A DNA stretch of 64,000 nt from contig JABAKD010000027.1 of the NCBI GenBank assembly GCA_012845835.1, positions 10,128,790 through 10,192,789 of the forward strand. Reading direction: 5' to 3'. Positions 55,000 to 64,000 of the stretch are shown here, piece after piece. Position numbers and translations under genes: made by a program. Under the pieces are notes generated by a model that was not told where the DNA came from, made no database searches, and worked only from the letters and a program-made list of their open reading frames with translations. Source of the stretch: Undaria pinnatifida (taxonomy: Eukaryota > Sar > Phaeophyceae > Laminariales > Alariaceae). Every line of letters starts with the position of its first letter. Within the stretch, counting starts at the first letter, position 1.

Positions 55000-55690
55000 A
55001 AAAGTGACGATTGCCGCATCGCAAAGTAACCTACGCGTGCTGCTAGGTTACGTAGGAGGTGGCCGGTTTGCTCTTCCAATCCTCCAAGGAGGTTTACATC
55101 GCGCACGCGCGATGTATGGCACTGCTCTTCAAACGCTGCTCTGCGCGTTTACACTATGGGCGGTTTTGATAACGCGGCACTTGCTGGCACATGTCGATTG
55201 CCTCCGGTCGGGTTTGTTGCATCCCAAAGAACGGTCACATATCTGTCAACAGGAGTTGATTGCGACAACGGTGAGGTGTGTGACAATGTCTACGACACAG
55301 AGGCAGAGTACGTCGCCCTAGGTGAAGGAGTGAAGGAGGCCTTGTCCACGGAGCAGAGTGTTTTACTTTACCTGCCCAGAGCTGAAACGGATAATGCGTC
55401 CGGATTTTCGAAGATAACCAGGAGGCCATGGAGTTGGCCGAGAACCCTCTCAGCCTTCTCGAAGCAAGCACGTTCACGTGCGATTCCATTTTGTTGGAGA
55501 GCTACTCTTCGTTCGAGGAATATTGATACTCGGTTTGTAGCTTTGGGTGAGCAGCACGCCGGTATTCGGACGAAATGCCTTGCTGCGGGACCTTTTTCTG
55601 CTATCACCGAAGGTTTTCTGTTGAATACACCATATTGGAGGGTGACTAACAAGGGTTATGACCATTACGCGATTTTGTATCATGTTTGAT
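55000..55690 (+). mobile_element. Degraded Ty1/copia retrotransposon, RNase H end of pol
   Basis: The segment 55290-55340 reads TEAEYVALGEGVKEAL, the signature of copia RNase H. It is followed by decayed NASGF, RRPWSWPRTLSAFSK, DTRFVALGEQHAGI and TKCLAA, which correspond to the usual order after that motif (host RNase H core, then the E-Q-x-A-D-x-x-T-K-x-L-A block). The upstream CVTMST part is in another frame, so there is at least one frameshift, and catalytic context is eroded. No LTRs, integrase or gag were recognised nearby. It is a dead fragment. Confidence 0.65.
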
Positions 55691-55699
55691 AATTGTGCA

Positions 55700-58202
55700 A
55701 GAAAAAGCTACGAGATCGCCACCCCAGGCTACTTTGAGGGGCATAGGTTAGTAGGGAAACACTTGACATAAACGTTTCTGGCCATGGTCATCGATTGGAA
55801 TGCGGGACCATCGTTTGGATTGCAACGGTTTGGAGTATATGTGTTATATGCAGGGGGGAGTTCGCCCGGTGTCCGGGTGTTCCCGCTGGGGAACTGTCTT
55901 AGGTCCTACACCTTGGCTTGGCGCCCTGTGTTGGGGTCACCATCGCCGTGGAGAGCCAGGGATGGCGTTCGTTCGTTGTGAACAGCAAAAATGACGGTTT
56001 TATGATGTATACGATTTTGCGCAAACCTCAGAGACGTTTCGTATGCAATGTGCTAAATCGTGAATTGGGACGAGAACCACTCCGTGAGCTGCTCGTCGCC
56101 TGTATTGCTTTGCCCACAAAAAAACTTTTTTTAACCGAATATATGAAAAAAAGAACGCCTGGAAGCACCTCTACACCTCTACCGCCGTCGTTTTTTGTCG
56201 CACCAGATTTGTAATTCTGCCATAACTCAAGCGTCACGTCTAATCGACAAGTGCATCATCCTGCGATGGGATCTCAAGTGCTTTCACTAAGCGGCAGCAG
56301 TTTTGGTGACCTGTAAGCACCGTCACAGTGTCCCTGAAGTTTGAATTAAATATGTGGTTCCCAGGTCGTTGGATTTTCTCGTCTTGATACTGTGGCCAAA
56401 CTAATTGTTTACTGGTGTAGCGCTGATAAGTGCCAGTACGTATGTGCGATTAAAATGTAAAAAAAAGCGTGCTTTCAGTGATCTAGCACTACAACACTAG
56501 TCTATAAGCGCGGTGTGGTTTTCGTCCACATTTTGTGTTTTTTTTACAACATCTCCAGCGATTGCGAGATTGCGGCTTCGGTGACATAAATTAAAAAAAG
56601 TCAACCACCCTGGGATATCTGCCGTGCCTGTATAGCACGAGCACACGGTGATTCTTATAGGGAATTTCATCAACGTACACCACCACGACAGAATGGCCGT
56701 GAAAATCGCCTAAACGGGCAGCGCGATTTGCTGGAGCATGCGCAGCAACGGCACAAACGAGATGCACTAAATGGCCGCGGCGCACCGGGTTTCTCCAACT
56801 CTAGATATAGCAAGACAAAGGCCAAACCAACTGCAGATCAGACTGCATCATGATGATTTGGTGGGGCTCTTACGGGCGTGGCGTGTCGTTTGAAGGCCTT
56901 AGTGGGGAGTACGGGGCCGGTGAACGAGAACAGAGCGCCAAACGACCCAGAGGAAATTGTGCGGGGGACTGTTTTTGTACTAAACCCCGGTTTCAATAGC
57001 ATTTGACGTTATAATTTAAAACTTGAGTATCGCATTTTTCGTTTTGCAGGCCCAAAGCAACACCCAGGTGTGCTCTAGGGGCCTTCGCTCTGCTCTCTCT
57101 CCCTCCCTCGCTTGCTCTGTGCTGCAAGTTGTACAGTCTAATACAACGAGAAGATACATAACATCTCGTCTGATCGCGGGGTGGTCAGGCCATCCGGCCT
57201 TGGAACTAGAATATCATGAAATGCATCCCGGGTATATACGATAAAAATTAAAATACACTCCAGCTCTGAGATCGAATATTTTGTCGAAACTCGTCTTTGC
57301 AAGCTGTGTGTGATACTCCGATCGCGCGTATTACGACCGGTTGTCTGTCCTCTCATTTAGGATATAGGTCGGCGACGCCCCTTTCCACTACAGTGTAGCT
57401 ATCTATATGCTTTAGTATAAAACATACTGGTAACTGGTGCGTACGTGTACGTACTACTTTGGCAGCTGAGGTGGGACATGGACAGCAGTGCTTCGTTTCT
57501 CCAGTGGATGCGGAACAATTTTCAGAGGCAGGATTAGTCTAATAAACAGCAGTAGTAGCAGCGAGCGAGCAGTTCTTGTTCGGTACATGAGAGTAGTAAA
57601 CAGGGGGGAGGAAGACCCTTGAGCTGCCCGACTGGCGTCCATTCATATCTCAAGCCGCGAGCTGTGGCTTTCGATGCCGTATTCGAAACCGAACAATGTT
57701 ACCCTTCGTGCTGAAACACATTTATCTACTCGTTCCCTCTGGTGTTGCATCATGTGCGTACTTCACGCATACCAACCAGTTCGGACATGAAAACATGCGG
57801 TTTGGCAAGCTGCAACGTTGTGCCTTGGAACCTCGGCAAGCACATTGCAGAGGAACGTCGAACTGCCGTGCGCTCACCTTGTGTTTTGCCAACATCTTGC
57901 TGCGGGGCAGCCTGGTGGTCCCTTTGCTCTGATCGTGCCGTTGCCGCCTGCGTTGCGTGCTTGTGCCCGCGAGTATGATCTGCATGTAGAGGGAAGAAGA
58001 GCATGACTCCGAGAATCCATCGAACCGCAACATCTTTATTATTGCGCCGCGTCAACAGTTTCGATATGCGGCGCAATTAGTGCCGGTTGGGTATAAGGTC
58101 GCCACCGATTGCGCGAATGCTGCTGTATTCGATCGTCGATCGTCGTATCCTACCTGCTGCCTACGGCGTACATCACGAACACGGGATAGACTCGTGGAAC
58201 GA
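55700..58202. other. Intergenic, no gene recognised
   Basis: Short frames on both strands only. A minus frame at 56591-56785 looks protein-like (GHSVVVVYVDEIPYKNHRVL) but has no motif or splice partner that I can name. The frame of the kinase exon is open from 57990, so an upstream kinase exon or 5' UTR lies in the last part. Confidence 0.35.
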
Positions 58203-61200
58203 ATGGAATCAGAGGGCAACAACGTGCATGTCAACCTCTGGCGGACCGTGCTCGAGCTAGGAAGTGGGAAGACGGGGAGCGTCGCGCTTTGTGTCGAGCC
58301 GATATCACCGGGAGGCAAGGAAACAAACACGTGTGGTGATGACGATGATGATCGTCGCGGCGTGTTTCACGCGGTCAAGCGAGTACCGCGGCGATGCATC
58401 ACGTCCGGCGGGGCGGCCGCACGTGTTCTTCGAGAGAAAAATGCGCTGCAAGCTCTCAAAGGGGTAGGTTTGCTGCATTGTTTTGTGTATGTGGAGTTGT
58501 CCTGTGTGACGGCAACGCGTGCCCAGTGTCCAGTGGTGCTGCACGCGGCCACCCAACAAGAATGGCATCTCACATAGAAGCCAGAAGAAGTCAAAATGAG
58601 TTCCGTACGTACGCCCTCATTAAACAGTTGAATATCTGGTACCGGGTACGTAGCTGTGGCGCAAAATGCTGCTGCGTTTTCTGCGTAAGGATTGATCTTG
58701 GCTGAGCTGACGCACTTTAGACATCCGCACTTGCTTAGTCTATTTTTTTCAGCCAATCAATACAGCTTGTGTACTGTGTGCAGAACTCGACGCGTTGCTG
58801 TGTACCTCGTAGCCTGGTATGATATGTGCGTAAATTCTTCGTATGACTACGCGATGAAAGCTACGTTAGCATACTGTACCAGATACTATCAGGCGCCAGG
58901 TGCTTAGTAGCTGGTATGTTCATGATCGTAGACTACGTGTACATGGTGATTCGGATCACTCCCGCGGCCCATGAGCCTTCACATACCGGTAGAGCACATT
59001 TAGGATGGTGGACTGCTCCTGACTCTCGTAACACCCCGGTCGGCCTTTAATAGTCTAATGCATACCATACTGCACAGGGATAAACAAGGGGAAGGGGCCT
59101 ATATCCTACCATATACAAGTAGTATCATTCAGGAGGAGTGTAGAACGCGCGCGGCCCACGCGTATGCATGTAACACGCGGCCTGTACACGCCAGTTTTGA
59201 TCAAGAGTATGTGCAATGAATTCACGGCACAGCAGCACACAGCCAACTGGCGTCTCGCAAATATCAACTTTCGACTTCTGCAAGAACAAAAGGCAGGACA
59301 CACTCAATAATCGCATTTGTTTGTGACTTTCCTGGCCGCACGATACATAGCACCGTGATACTTCATATGTATGTGTCTTTTCCTATAATCAGCAGAGCTA
59401 TCAGAGCAATCATTCTTGTCGTCTCCTGATCCCCGCGCGGCGTCACAAACAGCACGCGGGCATCGTGGATCTCCGATACACATCAAAGGACGAGGAGCAC
59501 CTCTACTTCGTGCTGGAGCCGCTGCTTGGAGGACCTCTGCACAAACACATCCGTGGGGGACCGGGCGGCCATTTGGAGGCAAGATCGGAGTAGTACTTGC
59601 TCAGCATTGTATGATACCAAGCGTGTTGGACGCGTGCGCTACGAGATAGAGGTGAACACACCACTTTGTTTCTAATACTACTCCTCGATTTGGGAGCTTA
59701 AGGCCTCTCCCAAAAGCTGAGTTGTGCGGAGAAAAAAGAAACTGCTACGAGTACACCGGATGAAAAATCCCGTGGCCTAGGTATACGACGAGAACCAGGG
59801 AAAGACAATGAATGGACGAAATTCCGACCATTTTGGGTCAAGGCATGAGCCCCGTCAAATTCAGAAACCGTTTCGGACGAAAAGCGCCCCCACCTTCTAT
59901 CGCAAGCACGCGTCGTTTGTAATACGTTTAAGCTCCAGGAGACATGCTCCAGTAATAGTGTAGCAATAATAGTACTTACCCGTATAGCACGCGGTAGAGG
60001 TGCACTTTGGCTCTCTTTTTTCCTTCCGAGGCTCCTAGCCACTTTTTGAGGAGCTATGATATACGGAGTACATATAGTCTATATATACATATATACATAT
60101 ATACACATACCAGGTATATACATCGCTTTCTGAGGCAAAAAGCGACTTCGTCTCGGTGGATGAATTGAACGCGCGCAAACCCCATGCACGATCCCATGGC
60201 CTAGTTATACAAACGAAAATAATGTTGGAAAAAAAAAAGAAGAAAAAAACTAGATTTTTTGCGACGATTTTCGGTTAAAGGGTGGGGGGGTGGGGGGGGT
60301 GGGGGGGAGGCTTGTCATCCTGAAAAAAAAAATTAGAAGAAGCCAAAAAGTGCAACCTCTAGCAGAGCTAACTATCGCAGTCAGGCGTTCTAGGTCCTGC
60401 AACCGCTGCCCTCTGACACCCTTGTCTAGCTGACGGGCGAACGTCTAGGGTTAACCATTCACCTATATTCAGCAGGGGGGTCCCCCAAAAAGGCGGTCTG
60501 AATACAAAGCGGGTGCCCCGATCTACGGCGCGGAGTCTTACTACGATAGCCCTCTCAACTTTTATTTAACGAAATCGCCGGTTTTGAAACCAACTCCACA
60601 GGCCGTATCTCCTTAAATACGGCGCCCGTTGCCCCCCTGACGTCATCCTTCGATAGTCCTTTGCCTACAAGAAACTGTGTGAAAGATTGTATTTTCATAT
60701 AATCCTTCCCCGTGTCGAGTAGAGCCATGAAACGTTCGTTAAAGAGACTCGCTGATTTTTTCAGGGGGGCTGTGTCGTAGAACCAGTCCGCGGTCAAAAT
60801 AGCTTTTAGCGCGTCTGAGGAATTGCGCTAATAGAAGAACCCGGGGTGAATAAGGCGGTTTTCCCCCCAATACCGCGGCCATACTGCTCTCTGGCAAACA
60901 GTATCCCGCGAGCTTTACTTCCGCTTGAATCTCGCTCGAACTCCTTTCGCTGTGTGATACCCAAAAAAGGTGAGCACACAGTTCTACGAAAAAGAGGTTA
61001 ATGGAAGCCTAGTTTTAGTGTGTCATGGGAGTCCATTGGAGTCCATAGCCAATTCATGATGGCTGCCTCGGACCCCGCCCTAATTTCCCGAAGATTGGCG
61101 ATTTCGCGCGGGATACCAAAATTTGGTTGGGGGCAGGAGTTGGGGTAGGAGAAAAAATCACGGTATAATTGAAACCGTCGAAAACATCACACTATAATCC

Positions 61201-62780
61201 AAGTCCAGCCCCAACGCCACGAAGGATCAGCGAAATGTTAGGTTGATAAATGACGCGCGCGCTACGATAGAAGGTCTCAGAACGTTTTTGGTCGAAACGT
61301 TTTTGGAATGACGGGGACGGGGATCATCCATAACCCTAAAACCGTCGCAACTTATTTTGTGTGAATATATATATATATATATATTGATTTTTCGCTCAAC
61401 AAGTTTCGTTGAATAGCTGACGCGCGTGCTACGATAGATCTCTACAGGTGCACCACTTTTTTTTTTCTTTTCTGATATGTTCCTCAATTTGGGAGCGCGT
61501 AAAACATGTCTTAACCCCCCAAAAATAAAGCTGCTACACTAGTGCTACCGGAGAATAAAAATACCATGGACTGATATATATATATACATACATACATAAA
61601 CGAGAATCACACGCAAAAAAAAAAAAAAAAAAAAAAACGACGATTTTGGGTTCAGGAGCCCCGTCGTTCACAAAACATATACACTATACCTTGTATATGG
61701 CCATGAGATCCTTCATCTCGGGTATATCACACGTTATTTTTCTTTTCCTACAAGGAAGATTCGTTTTTTTAATTGGGGGGGGGAGAGGTTCTTAGAGCTC
61801 CTCAACTCAAGAGCCCTGCACACAGGGGGGAAAAAAATGGTCAACCTCTATCATCGTGTTACGCGTGAAAAAAACACGTTTTTCATTCCGTGCATACCTT
61901 GTGTGTATAACTCACTTTTTTTGTTGATTTTTTTTTTTTTTTTTTTTTTAACCTGGTAATGTTTTTCTTGTGTAGGTTGGCCGTGGTGGGCTATTTTACG
62001 ACGTTCGTCGGTTCCAATACTATACATTTTTATAAACGCCGTTTTCAACCCAACGTGGATACCCGGTCTCCCTTCCCCTAGATAGTACAGCTACCGGGCC
62101 TCTTTATTACACACGAGCTCAAGGTCACCCCCAGGGGTTCCCCAGACTCCGTTCCGTGCTGACTCGAGACACCGATCCACCTCTCGGTGTGTTCTAACCA
62201 GCCCCACACAATAGAGAACCTGCCAGGGAGCATTTCCCACACCAGAAGAGTTTGCAATTCGCAAACGCCCAATTTTTTAACAGAAGAGAGGGCGCAGTTC
62301 TGAAGGGGGTCGGTAAAGATGCTGAAAAAGTGTCGCGTCGTTTCCCGCCCGATGATATCTCTTTACAGTATTCGTATTTGTTTTGGCCTGCACAACAACA
62401 CAGGAGCCCGCGGCGAGATTTTACGCCTCCGAGATAACGTTGGCCATCGCACACATGCACGCCCTGCGTTTCGTGCACCGCGACCTTAAAGCGAGCAACG
62501 TTGTCCTGAGCGGGGTCGGGCACGTCAAGCTCGTCGATCTCGGCTGCGCCAAACAGCTCGAGCCGAGGAAGAGGGCGGAGGGAGGGCGTGATGGTGATGA
62601 TGACGGTGATGGCGATGATGACCGGGATGGTGATGTCGATGTCGATGGTGGTGGCGATAATGGCCGCGGCCGCGGTGGCAGTACTTCGTGTGAAAGAACG
62701 CACACTTACTGTGGAACTCCCCACTGTATGGCCCCCGAGATGGTCTCCCGGCAAGGTCACACGTTGGCCGTGGATTGGTG
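58203..62780 (+). CDS. AGC-family protein kinase, N-terminal half of the kinase domain (continues beyond the window)
   Basis: Three exons in phase: 58203-58463 (87 codons from the first in-frame ATG), 59453-59578, 62404-62780. The product is a Ser/Thr kinase. Visible motifs: glycine loop GSGKTGSV (residues 20-27), catalytic lysine in HAVKR (59), alpha-C glutamate near LREKN (78), DEEHLYFVLEPLLGG hinge, RFYASEI, catalytic loop HRDLKASN (154-161), DLG in place of DFG (174-176), and GTPHCMAPE then AVDWW at the end, as in PKA/PKG-type kinases. A ~40-residue Asp/Gly-rich insertion (about 185-223) lies in the activation segment, and a shorter D-rich one (46-50) precedes the lysine. The second intron has a GC donor. 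No exon for the C-terminal lobe was found in 62781-64000, so the gene is partial here. The frame is open upstream to 57990, so a longer N-terminus is possible. Confidence 0.8.
59629..59914 (+). mobile_element. MITE-like element, copy inside the kinase intron
   Basis: GACGCGTGCGCTACGAGATAGAGG-like left end (from 59629), right end TCTATCGCAAGCACGCGTC; internal CTCGATTTGGGAGCTTAAGG, CTCTCCCAAAAGC and CCATTTTGGGTCAAGG. Confidence 0.7.
59985..60382 (+). mobile_element. MITE-like element, decayed copy
   Basis: TAGCACGCGGTAGAGGTGCA, CCCATGGCCTAG, GCGACGATTTTCGGTTAA and GCCAAAAAGTGCAACCTCTA appear in family order, expanded by TA-rich and G-rich insertions. Confidence 0.55.
60555..60832 (-). pseudogene. 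Unidentified open stretch of about 90 codons, probably a broken gene fragment
   Basis: The frame runs from just after TAG near 60833 to a stop at 60555 and reads as ordinary protein: LTADWFYDTAPLKKSASLF, then FTQFLVGKGLSKDDVRGA, ending AISLNKS. The neighbouring upstream DNA (to about 60950) is also open in the other minus frames (for example FAREQYGRGIGGKTALFTPG), as expected of a frameshifted coding remnant. Polypyrimidine plus AG before 60832 could alternatively be a splice acceptor. I do not recognise the family. It lies antisense inside a kinase intron, so a decayed mobile or inserted gene is the simplest reading. Confidence 0.3.
61251..61385 (-). mobile_element. MITE-like element, truncated reverse copy
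   Basis: GACGCGCGCGCTACGATAGA, then GGAATGACGGGGACG and AAAACCGTCG, the complement of the family's right half; ends in an AT dinucleotide run (61362-61384). Confidence 0.55.
61419..61690 (+). mobile_element. MITE-like element, right-truncated copy
   Basis: GACGCGCGTGCTACGATAGA left end, CTCAATTTGGGAGCG, ACCATGGACTG, GACGATTTTGGGTTCAGGAG and CCCGTCGTTCA; no right terminal repeat is found. A separate terminus lies at 61795-61867. Confidence 0.6.
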
Positions 62781-63260
62781 GTGAGTTCTAACGTTTTGGT
62801 CACCATTTTTGTTACTCGGTTAACAAGGTATCATAGCGACTTAAAACACGAGAATTTCGGTGATATCCGCTGTTTAGGAAGGACGCGCAGAGCGGCGCGG
62901 GCATCGACGTGTCTCGCATGTGGCGTACGTCTCCCTAACCTTCCCTCCGGGGATATCACCGATCCCAGCAATCAGGGAGATGCTTCGTGTGAATGCCGTA
63001 TCGTCGTTCTTTTTCACTTATTTTCGACGGGTTTTCCTTCAGATATAAATAAAAAAATTACAAAATTAAAAAAGCTCCATAGCCTAGAAACTCGTTTAAA
63101 AACCTCCATGTTTGTAGGACTCTTTTGTTCATCGTCCCTGCCAAACCGTCAGGCTCGCTTCTAACCCCTTCTACTAAATCGTGCGGTGTAGAAGCGTATG
63201 TTCGCCCACCTACAACTAGCTTTCACTTTTTTCGTCACAAATTATTTGTTTATTTTTTTT
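62781..63260. other. Kinase intron, no exon found
   Basis: The donor GTGAGT at 62781 opens an intron. No downstream segment to 64000 reads as the expected next kinase part (G-V-L-L-Y-E-M). Confidence 0.5.
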
Positions 63261-63269
63261 TTTTTTTTT

Positions 63270-63536
63270 TCAGTTTCCGAGGCGTCCCCACTTGGGGAGC
63301 TCTACATATATGACCCACCCAAAACACACACCAGATATGATGAATATGAAAGTACGTGTCACCCTGAAAAAAACAATGCCACGGGGCCTAGACCAGTGTA
63401 CGTACAGCGAAGAATGCTGCAAGACAAAGAATGGAATTTTTCTCAGACGATATCAATAGGTTGAAAAAACAGGTCCCGCCTTAATTCACGCAAAATTAAT
63501 TCGGCCCAAAATGCTATCCCTGTGGTAGCAGGCGTC
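63270..63536 (+). mobile_element. MITE-like element, decayed copy
   Basis: Poly-T, TCCGAGGCGTCCCCACTTGG, GGAGCTCTA, GCCACGGGGCCTAG and ending CCCTGTGGTAGCAGGCGTC in family order. Confidence 0.45.
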
Positions 63537-63559
63537 CTAGAACAAGTCGGACAGGGGTC

Positions 63560-63680
63560 GTGATCTACATTATCTACAGATCATCTGCAGGTTGTCTATA
63601 GGTCATCTACTGATCGTATACAGATCATATACAGATCATATACAGATCATATACAGATCATATATAGAGCATCTGCAGGA
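63560..63680 (+). repeat. GATCATATACA tandem repeat
   Basis: Perfect and near-perfect 13-bp units (AGATCATATACAG), best at 63610-63665, derived from variants GATCATCTGCAG at the flanks. Confidence 0.8.
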
Positions 63681-64000
63681 AACCGGATAGCTTCCGTTTG
63701 GGATACTGTGCAGGATCTGTATGTATCTGGCTACACTGGCCTCAGCGCGCAAAAACGATCTAGAGGTCGGCCGTCCGATCGATCTTTGCTCAAACATAAA
63801 GTATGATCGGGAACGGGGCTTAATTGCGACAAACACAACTATGGGGCAATTTGCTTTAAAAACGCACGGTACTCTCGCATCGGGAACGGCTTTCCTTGCG
63901 GCGTACTCAAAAGTCCACCGGACAATTTCGTTTTTTTCACATGGTGTTGGCAACGATTTGACAAAACCTAAAAGATACAAGGGCCGAAACAATAGTTGAA

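Larger units (their letters stand above)
59579..62403 (+). other. GC-AG intron of the kinase gene, containing MITE-like copies
   Basis: Exon two must end at GGHLE (59578) because exon three starts EPAARFYASEI at 62404; the join matches the usual kinase sequence between subdomains V and VI. The intron begins GCAAGA, a good GC-donor sequence. The nearest GT (59589) would end the exon in phase 2 and break the frame of the next one. The intron holds four or five copies of the MITE-like family and an antisense ORF fragment. Confidence 0.65.

Noticed and set aside
63271-63315. Next kinase exon after a TTTTTCAG acceptor (FRGVPTWGALHI)
   Set aside because: Phase would fit, but the stretch ends in TGA after 12 codons, lacks kinase motifs and aligns with the MITE-like family.
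1-64000. Bacterial or organellar origin
   Set aside because: Coding sequence is split by many introns with GT/GC-AG borders, and there are large microsatellites and retroelement relics.

Overview
This is a window of eukaryotic nuclear DNA. It is rich in introns and repeats, has no bacterial-style operons, and coding sequence is only a few percent of its length. The best guess is a brown alga (Phaeophyceae) or a related stramenopile. This is an inference from many small GC-rich exons separated by ~1 kb introns full of G/T or C-rich microsatellites, from a CSC1/OSCA-type channel, and from a probable flagellar protein. No rRNA, plastid or mitochondrial gene is seen.

Layout. 1-10 kb: no convincing gene. 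It holds a Ty3-like fragment, CTG-rich low complexity, a duplicated satellite-like block (about 1970-3290 and 4840-6780), tRNA-derived (SINE-like) fragments and a duplicated ~350 bp repeat (8880-9230 / 9650-10020). 10.05-35.92 kb, + strand: one large gene for a CSC1/OSCA (TMEM63-related) mechanosensitive/osmosensitive cation channel. I could thread 26 coding exons with consistent phase into about 995 codons ending in TAA; the first, 8-codon exon is the least certain. Its introns hold nearly all the long microsatellites. 36-39.3 kb: a GCGTTG/GCGTTA hexamer array right after the channel stop codon, then a degenerate ~80 bp minisatellite. 39.7-53.1 kb, - strand: a multi-exon gene for a protein with about six repeats centred on a T-H-F-x-x-G motif, probably an axonemal or flagellar protein. 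45-54 kb and 59-63.5 kb: many copies of a ~300 bp MITE-like element with terminal inverted repeats. 55.0-55.7 kb: degraded Ty1/copia RNase H. 58.2-62.8 kb and beyond, + strand: the N-terminal part of an AGC-family protein kinase that continues past the window.

The most unusual observation is that, at four exon boundaries in two unrelated genes on opposite strands, the intron beside the boundary contains several decayed tandem copies of that exon-intron junction (exon tail plus splice site plus intron). This suggests that junction-spanning tandem duplication is a recurring route of intron growth here. Two introns (after 32275 and after 59578) appear to use GC rather than GT donors, each supported by reading frame and family alignment.

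The three genes do not form a pathway. Each is an independent nuclear gene; the channel and the - strand gene are convergent (35.9 and 39.7 kb) across a repeat-filled gap.
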